64,000 bases of DNA, from positions 1 through 64,000 of the forward strand of contig NZ_JAARZJ010000016.1 of the NCBI RefSeq assembly GCF_014229245.1, written 5' to 3'. The notes below the pieces were generated by a model. That model searched no databases and was not told where the DNA came from. It was given only the letters and a program-made list of their open reading frames with translations. The position numbers were made by a program, and so were the translations under genes. This document shows, one piece after another, positions 44,801 to 53,535 of the stretch (positions are counted from its first letter, which is position 1; every line of letters begins with the position of its first letter). Source of the stretch: Listeria farberi. Its GTDB lineage: Bacteria; Bacillota; Bacilli; Lactobacillales; Listeriaceae.

Positions 44801-44897
44801 GGGAGTGGATGGGTTCTGGTGTTCCCTCTGGTCTTCAAAACCAGCATGAGGAGTTAAGAGCTTCTTAGGTGGGTTCGATTCCCACACATTCCCGCCA
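44801..44897 (+). tRNA. selC: Selenocysteine tRNA (anticodon TCA)
   Basis: 97 nt with encoded CCA. Anticodon stem CTGGT/ACCAG around loop CTTCAAA with anticodon TCA (44835-44837), which reads UGA. T-arm GTGGG-TTCGATT-CCCAC. Long variable arm. Extended acceptor (GGGAGTGG with ACATTCCC, discriminator G), its eighth pair being G-A, and a long D-arm GGGTTC-TGGT-GTTCCC. Length and shape are those of bacterial tRNA-Sec. It is charged with serine and converted by SelA encoded in the same island. Confidence 0.95.
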
Positions 44898-44967
44898 ATA
44901 TATTTTAAATTCATCCCTTCTAAATATAAATCGAATAGTCTTATTGATTTTATTCGATTATGACATC

Positions 44968-44997
44968 GCCGACGAGATAATTTCTCTTCGGCTTTTT
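44968..44997 (+). terminator. Terminator after tRNA-Sec
   Basis: GCCGACGAGA pairs with TCTCTTCGGC (one mismatch) around TAATT, followed by TTTTT. Confidence 0.8.
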
Positions 44998-45084
44998 ATA
45001 TTAAAAGAGACCAGCTTCGTATTACACCTCTAGGACCAGACAAATATCCTAACTCTAGAAGTGTATTTTAATCAGCTAAGATGA

Positions 45085-45210
45085 GATGATGAATTTAAAA
45101 AACAAGTGATGGGAATTTATCAAAAATGCGAAAGCAGCTATAACACACTTGCTCAATGATTTAAGATACCTGGTTTTCAATAGTTGGAAAATGAGGAATA
45201 ATAGCAGAAA
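45085..45210 (+). pseudogene. IS3-family OrfA remnant
   Basis: DDEFKKQVMGIYQKCESSYN, TLAQ-stop-FKIPGFQ fits the helix-turn-helix start of IS3 OrfA proteins, with stops. Only this stretch remains. Confidence 0.5.
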
Positions 45211-45232
45211 AAGGTGGTTTAGGCACCTTACA

Positions 45233-45638
45233 TTAACGAAAAAACGACACCACACTTCCTACTTCAAACAAGATGTTGTACACTTGTACTTTTCCATTTT
45301 CAATTCGAACTAGGCTTGGTACTGATGAGACATTAAACATACTAATAGTCTTAAAGAACGTATCTGACTCCTTGAACGTATCTGTATTGTAATACTTTTA
45401 TTTTCTTACTATCAAGAACTTCCTCTAGTTTCGGTTGAAATACCTTACACTCTGGACAAGTCGGTCTACCGAAATAAACATAATGAACACCACTAGTTTC
45501 TGTCGAATCCAACAACGAAACTATTTCCTTCTCCTTTTCTACTTCTACTAAACCGTAATTATCTTTTTCATCACATGCTCCAAGTATAAAAATCAACATA
45601 ATACAATTTGATAGTAACAAGATTTTATTTATCTTCAT
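45233..45638 (-). pseudogene. Thioredoxin-like lipoprotein, frameshifted
   Basis: The first 80 residues are intact: signal with lipobox FILGAC (residues 17-22), then YVYFGRPTCPECKVFQPKLE with the thioredoxin CxxC. At about 45400 the frame goes wrong (KVLQYRYVQG). A one-base shift restores YYNTDTFKESDTFFKTISMF, NVSSVPSLVRIENGKVQVYN, the end of a thioredoxin fold (cis-Pro in VSSVPSL). Such lipoproteins accompany bacteriocin loci of lactic acid bacteria. The 95-residue truncated form lacks the cis-Pro region. Confidence 0.75.
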
Positions 45639-45652
45639 TTTATTTATCCATC

Positions 45653-45830
45653 CTTCTATTTTGCCATCTCATCCATATGATAATAGGGGCACATATGCAA
45701 AATAGTATGGCTTGTATTACTGTTACAGTTGTTTCACCTATCAGTGGCTCAAACCATGATGATATAACACACCAGTAATCAGTATCAGCGCATATATAAA
45801 AAAATCATATTCTTTTTTCTTTTTTTCATA
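45653..45830 (-). pseudogene. Small two-helix membrane protein, frameshifted
   Basis: MKKRKK start, DFFIYALILITGVLYHHG, then after a shift FEPLIGETTVTVIQAILFCI and APIIIWMRWQNRRMDK. Lies just upstream of the thioredoxin-like gene in the direction of transcription; probably its operon partner, possibly immunity or transport accessory. Confidence 0.5.
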
Positions 45831-45847
45831 CTATCCCCTTTCGCAGG

Positions 45848-46600
45848 CTACCTACACTGATCAATTATGGCCCCTATACCCAGTAAATCTAACAAAGCAT
45901 TTTTCATATTAGCCTTTAGTTTTTTTCCTATTGAATTGACCGTCTTTTTAAGCGCAGCTCCCTTTCCCCTATTTTTTGAGTAGTATTTATACGATTTATA
46001 AAATTGTTTGGCAAACTTCATAGCACCACCCAAGGCTTTCATAACTGCTTTTAATTTTAAGATCTTAGCTGCCGGAAAACCAAATGCAACAATCGCTGTA
46101 CCTATTGCTATAGCACACCCAATAGCGCCATATGTCGTTATTTGATTAGGATCTTGTACAATAGAATTGTAACTGTTCATCATTTGTAACAGCAACTGGA
46201 TATCCTGTCTCCTCTTCCAACCATTCAATGGTATTACTCTCCCCACTATTGACTATAGATTCAGGAATTTCTTCCACTGCAGTATATATTTTCTCCACTA
46301 CTTCCATTTCTTCATTATTGTAATCACCATCTTTAATACCAAGCTCTTCATTTGTTATCGCCTCAAAGTCAGGAACTTCGAATCACCTAATGCGAATCGA
46401 GATGCGTTTTGAAGCGCTATAGTGTCACCATTTGCATCATAAGCCGTTATCCTAACATAGTAATTCTCCGTATTAGCGAAATTAGGGTTGTTTATTTTGT
46501 ATACTTCATACGGCTTATTCGATAATTCCTGCCCTTTGTTATCATTGCTACTAGCAAAATAACACAACTGAAATGTAGCATATTGTATATACCAAAACAA
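45848..46600 (-). pseudogene. Large secreted-toxin-like gene with frameshifts
   Basis: Three pieces in different frames: NKPYEVYKINNPNFANTENY and ITAYDANGDTIALQNASRFA; then EVPDFEAITNEELGIKDGDY and TIEWLEEETGYPVAVTND; then an intact 132-codon end TTYGAIGCAIAIGTAIVAFG, KFAKQFYKSYKYYSKNRGKG, ANMKNALLDLLGIGAI. The end is hydrophobic then strongly basic and could be membrane active. Upstream genes for a lipoprotein and membrane protein suggest a bacteriocin-like locus. A translated remnant from 46246 is possible. Confidence 0.5.
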
Positions 46601-46758
46601 TGTCTTTTTTTCTTATAACTGTAAATACGGGAGAACTTTTGTCGCTTATTTATCTAATTAATCTCTAGAAATCCTTATTTTATCCTTCATTGAGCTCACG
46701 CCTGCCTCTTAAAATTAGCTTACGCCAATAAAATTATCTCGTGTTTCATAATCTTAAC

Positions 46759-47140
46759 AATACATTTCATGCACTTTTTCGTACGTTTGTTGTTATCTAT
46801 AGAAATAACTTAGAAAAATACATCAAAACAAGCAGAAATCTCATATCCACTATCTTTTTAAATAGCTCTATACAACGATTCCTACTTTTCTATTAACAAG
46901 TTTTTCCTACTTTATTTAAGCTTTATTCTAATTACTCGTTTGTCACTCTTCTTCTTAAAAAAAGACATTTTCATTTTTACACCATACCAGTTCTTATAGT
47001 GAATTTTAAATTCAAACACTATGAAAAAAAGAGAACAAAAAAAATCGGCTTCTCTCATAAAACGGCAATAACTCACGCTATGTATGCAAATCTAACTCAA
47101 TGTCATTAAGTTAGATTCATTTGTTCGTTTTATTAATTAT
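46759..47140. repeat. Long direct repeat, left copy
   Basis: Starts AATACATTTCATG, contains GTTATCTATAGAAA, CTCTATACAACGATTCCT and ends with the hairpin AATCTAACT...AAGTTAGATT. It matches 50054-50405 in the same orientation and order at roughly 75-80 percent by eye. The two copies flank the LRR gene. No coding capacity seen. Confidence 0.75.
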
Positions 47141-47188
47141 TCTGCCAGTTGAAAACCTCATTAATATTAACAGACATTCATAAAAAAC

Positions 47189-47225
47189 AACCAGGAGCTC
47201 CCCCTTTTTGAGACAGTTCCTGGTT
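47189..47225 (-). terminator. Terminator of second LRR gene
   Basis: AACCAGGA pairs with TCCTGGTT around a 21-nt loop, 27 bp after the stop codon; A-run on the exit side gives the U-run on the minus-strand transcript. Confidence 0.75.
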
Positions 47226-47251
47226 ATTTTTCGTGTTTCTATCTTACTTCT

Positions 47252-50005
47252 TTATGCTTTCTTTTTTCTTCTTGCCCATAACCACAGTCCGGATAGGTAC
47301 GCTAATAATCCTGCCCCTATTCCTTGTAGAGATAACATACTTGTATCACCTGTTTTAGCTAGTTTCCCATCTTGTGCTGGATTTAGAAGAGGTGGATTAC
47401 TTCCTTCCACATTCGCTCCATCTACTTCCGATGCATTCGTTCCAGTTGTCGAAGACCCGGACTCACTTTCACTTTGTTCAATGGACTCCGATGTACTAAT
47501 CGATTCCGATGTGCTTTGCGAGATGGACTCCGACTCGCTCAGCGAGATTGATTCCGATTCACTCAAGGAAGAGGATTCACTTTCGCTCAATGATGTCGAT
47601 TCCGATTCACTCAGTGACATAGACTCACTTTCACTCAACGATGCAGATGTAGATTCACTCTCAGATAAAAGTACATCAAGGTATGGAATATCTTGCTCAT
47701 CATCCGTCAATGTAATTTGTACTCCTGGGGTATCGGGATCTATATCGATACTTGGATCTACAATATATTCTCTCCCATCTGATCCGGTAATCGTATCTGG
47801 CGGTATCGTCACAATATCTCCGCCTACGGCATCATCCGGTACGCCAATCACTTCCAGATTTCCACCTGGAATAGATGGATGTAGAGCTCCTGCTTTTTTA
47901 TACTGCTTTACCGTATAATCTTCTTTCCATTGAGGTATCCCATTACCATTTGTATCTGTAAGCGGAATAGCAATTGATGTATCAGCAGTATAACGAGCTT
48001 CTTGTGTCGTCCCTTTCTCATAGATGTACACATAGCCTGCTGGTGGGGCATCAATCACTACTTCGTCATAGGAAACAACAAGTTCTGCATCATCTCCTGT
48101 ACCTGTAACAGTATAGGTTGGTGTATAAGGTACGTCTGTTCCTACAGCAGTTCCACTAGCATCTTCTTTTTTCAGCGAGCCTACTTTGGATACCAGAATG
48201 ACATACTCTCCATCACTATTTGGAGCAATACTTATCAACCCATAGTCTGTTCCATTTAATTGATCTTTTGCGTAATTATACATGTCTTCTAAAGAATTCC
48301 ATGTATCATCTGATTCTTCCGCTAATAACGTTTGATCTCCAGTTGTTTGACTATCTCCATCACTATCTACTAGAATTTTTACCGCAACAGGGGTCACACG
48401 TACAGTCGTTTTCCCACTATGACTAACACTTCCACCATTATTACTATTACCATTTTGGTACCTTGAGCTCCACGAATAATCAAGCTCTTGCTCAGCATTA
48501 GCTAAGTTTGTCCACGTAATTGCACCATCTGCGAACTGTCCATCATTAGAGATATTTGATACATTAGTTGCATTTTGCCCATTTGTTTCTGTAACTGGTA
48601 TCTCTAGCGAGGGAGACCAATTTATTTCAGGCAAGACAATGCTTTGATTATCTACCAATACCCCACCATAATACTGCTCCGTATTATCTAGAAAGCCTAC
48701 TAGTGAGGACACATCTCTTATATGATTGTTATTCAGGTTCACGAAAGACAAATTCGGCATGCTTGATATAGATATATCACTAACATCACTTAACTGGTTA
48801 TCTGTTGCTTCCACGCTTTTCAAACTCGGGATGCCTAGTACACCACTGAGCTCCCTTAGCTGATTCTCACTCAAAAATAATCTTTCTAGATTAGGGAAGC
48901 TCTGTATGTTATCGATATTACTTAGCTGATTATTATTCAAGACCAAAGTTTTCAAATTCGGTAAGTCTGATATATTACTAATATCACTTAGCTGGTTATC
49001 CCCTAGGTCCAAGGTGCTCAAACTTGACATATTACTTATGCTTACATTGCTAAAATGATTCCTTTCTGCATCCAACACTGTCAAGGATGATAGATTAGAT
49101 ACGTTAATTTCACTTAAATTCTGTGTGCTCAAGTCCAAAGTCGTTAGCTTAGGCATATTGCTTAAACGTAAACTTCCTCCTGAGGTATTATTGAAAGTAT
49201 CTTCCATACTAAAGGTCTTCAGCTCAGGCATATTATTCAAACTTACATCGTTTAACTGTGGGTTATCATTCAAGTCTAAGCTGACCAGACTTGCTATGCC
49301 ATTAACGCTAGCAATATTTAACTGGGGACACGCTCTCGCCGTCAAGCCTTTTAGGTCTACCAGACTAGCTAACGCACTTACGTCACTTACGTCACTTACC
49401 TGATTACCATTCAGATTCAGGATCTGCATTTTTGTCAAGTTTTCCATTCCGCTGATATCAGCAATGTTTTTGTTTGTTGTTGCAGAGAGATAAGTAATAC
49501 TATCCAAATCACTCTGTGTTACCAAGTCGCTAACAGAAGCTTTGTTTAATTGAACTCGTATTACTTCTGCTAAATTAGCATCTGGAAAGATATCACTGAT
49601 TGCTGTTGGTGTCGTGATGAGTCTCCCTTGCTTCGGTCTTTCCTTCTTTCCTCCCTCAACCTTCGCTTCGTTATTCTCCGTTGTATTTGGTGTATTTTCT
49701 TCTTGTTGATTCAGATTTACAACCTCAGAGAAAGACGTCCCATCTTCCTCTGTTTCTCCTTCCACCTCATTTTCAGTAGATCCCTCTGAAAGAGGAGGCG
49801 CCTCTTCTCCTGCTATTACCTCTGTTGCATCACTGGAATTTACTTCATCTGCTAAAACCAGCATACCTGGTGATGAAACGACTGTGAAAAATAAAGCAGC
49901 CCCACAAAGCCACTGTTTTCCTTTTTCCACATACGCCAATTTTTTTGTGTTTGTTCTCTTTCTTTCCTCGAAAACCTCAATTTCTATTTCCTTCCTAGCA
50001 TTCAA
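47252..50005 (-). CDS. LPXTG-type LRR surface protein, larger paralogue
   Basis: 917 residues as read from the ATG at 50005. KLAYVEKGKQWLCGAALFF is the signal region, SPGMLVLADE its end. Acidic linker, then FPDANLAEVIRVQLNK and at least ten leucine-rich repeats (about 185-440; LKTLVLNNNQLSNIDNI), the same middle domain as at 7430 (VKILVDSDGDSQTTGDQTL), a SES stalk and LAKTGDTS sorting signal. The start is problematic: the ribosome site and TTG (49980) conserved with the 769-residue paralogue lead into another frame, because an A-run has 5 bases here against 6 there. No ribosome site precedes the ATG. Expression may depend on slippage, or the gene may be off. Confidence 0.8.
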   Translation of the reverse strand: MNARKEIEIEVFEERKRTNTKKLAYVEKGKQWLCGAALFFTVVSSPGMLVLADEVNSSDATEVIAGEEAPPLSEGSTENEVEGETEEDGTSFSEVVNLNQQEENTPNTTENNEAKVEGGKKERPKQGRLITTPTAISDIFPDANLAEVIRVQLNKASVSDLVTQSDLDSITYLSATTNKNIADISGMENLTKMQILNLNGNQVSDVSDVSALASLVDLKGLTARACPQLNIASVNGIASLVSLDLNDNPQLNDVSLNNMPELKTFSMEDTFNNTSGGSLRLSNMPKLTTLDLSTQNLSEINVSNLSSLTVLDAERNHFSNVSISNMSSLSTLDLGDNQLSDISNISDLPNLKTLVLNNNQLSNIDNIQSFPNLERLFLSENQLRELSGVLGIPSLKSVEATDNQLSDVSDISISSMPNLSFVNLNNNHIRDVSSLVGFLDNTEQYYGGVLVDNQSIVLPEINWSPSLEIPVTETNGQNATNVSNISNDGQFADGAITWTNLANAEQELDYSWSSRYQNGNSNNGGSVSHSGKTTVRVTPVAVKILVDSDGDSQTTGDQTLLAEESDDTWNSLEDMYNYAKDQLNGTDYGLISIAPNSDGEYVILVSKVGSLKKEDASGTAVGTDVPYTPTYTVTGTGDDAELVVSYDEVVIDAPPAGYVYIYEKGTTQEARYTADTSIAIPLTDTNGNGIPQWKEDYTVKQYKKAGALHPSIPGGNLEVIGVPDDAVGGDIVTIPPDTITGSDGREYIVDPSIDIDPDTPGVQITLTDDEQDIPYLDVLLSESESTSASLSESESMSLSESESTSLSESESSSLSESESISLSESESISQSTSESISTSESIEQSESESGSSTTGTNASEVDGANVEGSNPPLLNPAQDGKLAKTGDTSMLSLQGIGAGLLAYLSGLWLWARRKKKA

Positions 50006-50053
50006 AATAATAAGCTATCACATGCCTATTATTTTTTACTAAGCTACTATAAA

Positions 50054-50405
50054 AATACGTTTCATGTGCTCTTCCAGACGTTTGGTGTTATCTATAGAAA
50101 AATAACTTTAAAAAACTTGTATCCGCTATCTTTTTCAATAGCTCTATACAACGATTCCTGCTTTTCTATTTGCAAGCTTTTCCTACTTCATCTAAGCTAT
50201 GTTCTATTTACTTGTTTGTCACTCCTTTTCCTGAAAAATAGTTTTCCCAATTTTATACAACATCAGGTTCTTATAATAGTCATTAAGATCCAGCGCTACA
50301 AAAAAGAGAAGACCAAAAATCTGTCTTCTCTCTTAGAATGCCTATGAATGGCGAATCCAACTCAATGCCATCAAGTTAGATTCAACTAATTGTTTTAATT
50401 TATTA
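50054..50405. repeat. Long direct repeat, right copy
   Basis: Partner of 46759-47140. Starts AATACGTTTCATG and ends with the ACTCAATGCCATCAAGTTAG hairpin region. A shorter relative lies at 62587-62750. Recombination between the two long copies would delete the LRR gene. Confidence 0.75.
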
Positions 50406-50503
50406 TTTATCCTTTAAATTGCCCTCTAATTTAAAGGCACGTGCTATAATAATGAAGTCGTCTACCTTCAGACGAACATCTAGTCTGAAGGTAGGTGAAC
50501 AGT

Positions 50504-50605
50504 ATGGATTTGCTATTTTCAGCAATTATTGCGCCGGTTGTGGTTGGATGCGCAATTGCGTTTTTCAAACACATGTTAGAAGATCGGCGTAATAACAACA
50601 AGTAG
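50504..50605 (+). CDS. fst: Fst-family type I toxin
   Basis: 33 residues: MDLLFSAIIAPVVVGCAIAF followed by FKHMLEDRRNNNK. The AP-x4-G hydrophobic helix and charged tail are the Fst/Ldr signature (par locus of pAD1). Extended -10 TGCTATAAT lies upstream (about 50448-50456). The 5' leader has a strong stem (CTACCTTCAGAC with GTCTGAAGGTAG) that hides the ribosome site AAGGTAGGTG. Membrane-acting toxin, controlled by the antisense RNA at 50625-50691. Confidence 0.9.
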   Translation: MDLLFSAIIAPVVVGCAIAFFKHMLEDRRNNNK

Positions 50606-50624
50606 ACGATACTTTATTCTAACC

Positions 50625-50691
50625 CCAAATAAACACCCTAGCTGTTACCGCAACTAGGGTGTTTGGGTGTCCAGATGGACTTGCTATCTTC
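50625..50691 (-). ncRNA. Antisense RNA II of the par-type locus
   Basis: A minus-strand promoter, TTGCAA (50720-50725), 16-bp spacer, TATAAT (50698-50703), points toward the toxin gene. The RNA would start near 50691 and end at the shared bidirectional terminator (50631-50664, 11-bp stem CACCCTAG type). Its 5' end holds a copy of the toxin start region (ATGGACTTGCTATCTTC at 50674-50690 versus ATGGATTTGCTATTTTC at 50504-50520), as in pAD1 where these direct repeats pair with RNA I. Confidence 0.8.
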
Positions 50692-50853
50692 TACTCTATT
50701 ATAGCACGAATGACTTGTTTTGCAACATTTGTCTTTTTTCCTTTTTGATCAATAATAACTGCAGTAGTAATCGTGGAAAGATGGTGGCTAAATCCCATTT
50801 AGGGAGTGATGCCTATGGTTTACAAAGGTTTTACTCCTAGAAAGAAATAAAGC

Positions 50854-50940
50854 ATGTCTGTATTTGAAGCAATGACTTTAATGTCGGCTTTTGCCTCATT
50901 GATTGTGCTGATATTAGACTTTAATAAACCAAAGAAGTAA
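50854..50940 (+). CDS. Putative holin-like type I toxin
   Basis: 28 residues: MSVFEAMTLMSAFASLIVLI then LDFNKPKK. This is the pattern of short holin-like toxins common in Lactobacillales (MSVxEALxLMxxFxxxIxxLL). A weak upstream frame (MPMVYKGFTPRKK, 50812-50850) runs up to it. Plus-strand hairpins follow at 51000-51060. Antisense RNA not clearly located. Confidence 0.75.
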   Translation: MSVFEAMTLMSAFASLIVLILDFNKPKK

Positions 50941-51126
50941 CCATCTAAACCACTTTCAGAGAGGGAGGAGATAGTTACTTCTATTTAGATACCAATGGCT
51001 ACCGTCTTTACGCGGTGCTACTGCTACGAGAGAATCATGTTAGCGCATGGCTCTCTTTTCAGTTACATCATAACAAATCTGGAGCTGTTTTGACAATCTT
51101 TCTACATTTTTAACCTTATCAATAAA

Positions 51127-51600
51127 TCAAAATGGTAAATCATCATCCGAAACAGTTATCGGTCCCTTTCTTCCTTCCAAAGGCTTGCTTGGCGGATTGT
51201 TCGAACTTGGATTCGTTTCTTTTTCAGGAGGGGCAGAACGTTCATCTGGAAAAGAAGCTCTAGCCCCACCATTTGCGACACTCTTTGGTTCTAAAAATTG
51301 TACACTTTCTGCCACAATTTCCGTGACATACACCCTTTTACCGTCGTTCCCCTCGTAATTACGCGTTTGAACACGTCCATCCACACCGGCCATACTTCCC
51401 TTCCTCAGGAAATTAGCCACGTTTTCTGCTGGCTTGCGCCAAACAACACAATTAATAAAATCTGCTTCTCGTTCTCCTTGTTGGTTAGTAAATGTACGAT
51501 TTACCGCTAACGTAAATGTAGCTACAGCAACACCTGCTGGCGTATAGCGTAACTCTGGTTTTTTGGTTAAACGTCCTACTAGTACCACTCTGTTCATCAT
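51127..51600 (-). CDS. ssb: Single-stranded DNA-binding protein
   Basis: 157 residues. OB fold: [80 protein letters not shown]. Ser/Pro/Asn linker and the acidic tip SDDDLPF that binds replication partners. Extra ssb genes of this size are common on plasmids and phages; its remnants-rich setting suggests an accessory copy. Starts with two ATGs (51600, 51597). Confidence 0.95.
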   Translation of the reverse strand: MMNRVVLVGRLTKKPELRYTPAGVAVATFTLAVNRTFTNQQGEREADFINCVVWRKPAENVANFLRKGSMAGVDGRVQTRNYEGNDGKRVYVTEIVAESVQFLEPKSVANGGARASFPDERSAPPEKETNPSSNNPPSKPLEGRKGPITVSDDDLPF

Positions 51601-51627
51601 GATTCATTCTTCCTTTCATTGAGTCAT

Positions 51628-51915
51628 TTATTTGCGAGGATATGCCATCTGTTTCCTTTCTTTCATTATTCTGACTAAGAGATACAATGAATAAGCTGCC
51701 ACAATGACGATAATTGGCCCGAGTAAAATACACAGTGGATACAAAACAAGCGCCAAGAAACTGGTATACATATAAATAATACAGAGAATGTCCACACTAA
51801 CGATAATAAAACCGAAAAATAAGACACTCCAAAATACATTCATCCCTAACTCTTTAAAAGCATCATCCACTAAAAACAAGTAATTTTTTGCATAGATTAA
51901 ACAGCGACAAAACAA
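51628..51915 (-). CDS. Small membrane protein beside ssb
   Basis: 95 residues, or 72 from the internal ATG at 51846 that follows TTAGGG. Two helices (MNVFWSVLFFGFIIVSVDIL; LYPLCILLGPIIVIVAAYSL) and a basic end RIMKERKQMAYPRK. Gap to ssb 27 bp, so co-transcribed. No family recognised. Confidence 0.5.
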   Translation of the reverse strand: MFCRCLIYAKNYLFLVDDAFKELGMNVFWSVLFFGFIIVSVDILCIIYMYTSFLALVLYPLCILLGPIIVIVAAYSLYLLVRIMKERKQMAYPRK

Positions 51916-52004
51916 GCGAATTCAAACATTGATACATCAATCAAAACTACCAAGTAAAACCGCTTCTGACGGCTATATAGATATCCATTTAGAAGACATT
52001 ACGC

Positions 52005-52470
52005 TTTATTGAACAAAAAGAGAAGCTCATTCTAATGAGAGATACTTGTAATGGAAAAACACATTTAGCGACTGTCTTAGGAATGGAAGCTTATCTTTCA
52101 GGAAAAAGTGTTTTATTTACAAATATTCCGAATCTAGTCATTGAATTGAAAGAGTCGATGAGCGCCAATTAACTCCATTTTTATAAACGACGTTTTGGAA
52201 AGTACGATTGGTTATTTTGGATGAACTTGATTACATATCATTTGATCAAGTTGGAGCGAGATTCTTTTTAATCTACGCTCCAATCGAACAGCTGCTGATT
52301 CGATGATTATTACAACTAATCTTTCCTTTAATTGATGAGAAAAAACCTTTAAGATCCAATACTTACAGCGGCCATCGTGGACCGTTCGGCTCATCGAGCC
52401 CCTGTATTGAATCTTAGTTGCTCACCTTTCCACGTGGAAGATACGGAGAATTGGCTAAAATGATTTTTAA
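52005..52470 (+). pseudogene. IS21-family IstB ATPase remnant
   Basis: LILMRDTCNGKTHLATVLGM, EAYLSGKSVLFTNIPNLVIE (Walker A degraded: GKTHLA kept), then in other frames VILDELDYISFDQVGARFF, and HRAPVLNLS-like end. This is the IstB helper ATPase of IS21 elements with at least three frameshifts or stops. IstA is absent. Confidence 0.8.
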
Positions 52471-52552
52471 CCCCTTTTCAAGTCATCGAATAGTCCCTTT
52501 TTCAGTTACGTTTAACATCCCTCTTTTTTGGTACTATCCTACATAGATCAAT

Positions 52553-53533
52553 TTACTCCATGCTATCATACAGGTGACAAGCCACTCGATGACCAGGAGA
52601 TCGTTCTAAAAACTCCGGCGTCTTCTCAGCACATATGCTCATCGCATAAGGGCATCTGGTACAAAAGGCACAGCCTTTAAACGTATCAGTTCTAACCAGC
52701 TGCTCTCCATTAAACTCGGGAACGGTCTCTTGGCAGATATAAAGATCTGGTACGGAGGCAAACAACGCTTTTGTGTATGGATGCAGTGGATTTTTAAAAA
52801 GCTCATCGGTTTCCGCTTCTTCGACTAAAGTGCCAAGGTACATGACTCCTATTCGGTCAGAAATATAGCGGATCACTCCGATATCATGCGAGATGAAGAG
52901 TAAACTCAGCCGTAAATCCTGCTGCAGCGCCATCAAGGTATTCAAAACTTGCGCCTGAATTGAAACATCCAGCGCGGATACTGGTTCATCACAGATAATC
53001 AAGCGCGGCTTGATCACCAAAGCACCGGCAATCCCCAGCCTTTGGACTTGCCCGCCTGACAACTCATAAGGATATCTAAAATAGTGATATTCCGACAATC
53101 CCACCTTCTCTAAAACGTCAACCACTTGATCTCGACGATCACGGGCATCAGATACGCCATGTACTTTTAAAATATCTTCAAGAATACTGCCAATTCTTTG
53201 CCTTGGGTTTAGTGCAGACAATGTGTTCTGAAAGACCATCTGCAGCTCTTTTCTCAATGGGGAAAATTCTCTATCATTCAGCGTACTCAGGTCTTTCCCC
53301 TCATACATGATAGATCCGCTGTTGGGTTTCTCCAACCCAACGAGCATTCGTCCTGTCGTTGACTTGCCACAGCCTGATTCTCCCACCAGTCCATATGTTT
53401 CGCCTTCTTTTATCGTGAATGACAAGTTATCGACTGCCAGCATTTGTTCACGTTGGCCAAAAAGGCCTAACTTTTGTCTGCGGATAGGAAATGATTTTTT
53501 AAGGTTTCTAATCTCTAATAAATTATTTCCCAT
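52553..53533 (-). CDS. Oligopeptide-type ABC transporter ATPase (OppF/DppF-like)
   Basis: 326 residues from the ATG at 53533, which lies 2 nt after the stop of the preceding gene. An upstream in-frame extension of 40 codons overlaps that gene and is not coding. Walker A GLVGESGCGKSTTGR, signature LSGGQVQRLGIAGAL, Walker B LIICDEPVSALDVS, and the C-terminal CAFCTRCPYAMSICAEKTPE cysteine segment of peptide/nickel ATPases. One of two ATPases powering the permeases at 54549-56404. Last gene of the operon. Confidence 0.92.
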   Translation of the reverse strand: MGNNLLEIRNLKKSFPIRRQKLGLFGQREQMLAVDNLSFTIKEGETYGLVGESGCGKSTTGRMLVGLEKPNSGSIMYEGKDLSTLNDREFSPLRKELQMVFQNTLSALNPRQRIGSILEDILKVHGVSDARDRRDQVVDVLEKVGLSEYHYFRYPYELSGGQVQRLGIAGALVIKPRLIICDEPVSALDVSIQAQVLNTLMALQQDLRLSLLFISHDIGVIRYISDRIGVMYLGTLVEEAETDELFKNPLHPYTKALFASVPDLYICQETVPEFNGEQLVRTDTFKGCAFCTRCPYAMSICAEKTPEFLERSPGHRVACHLYDSME

Positions 53534-53535
53534 CA

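Noticed and set aside
52490-52530. Resemblance of CCCTTTTTCAGTTACGTTTAAC to the end of the HNH gene at 4895
   Set aside because: The match covers only about 22 bases with changes and no further homology on either side, so chance or a tiny remnant cannot be told apart.
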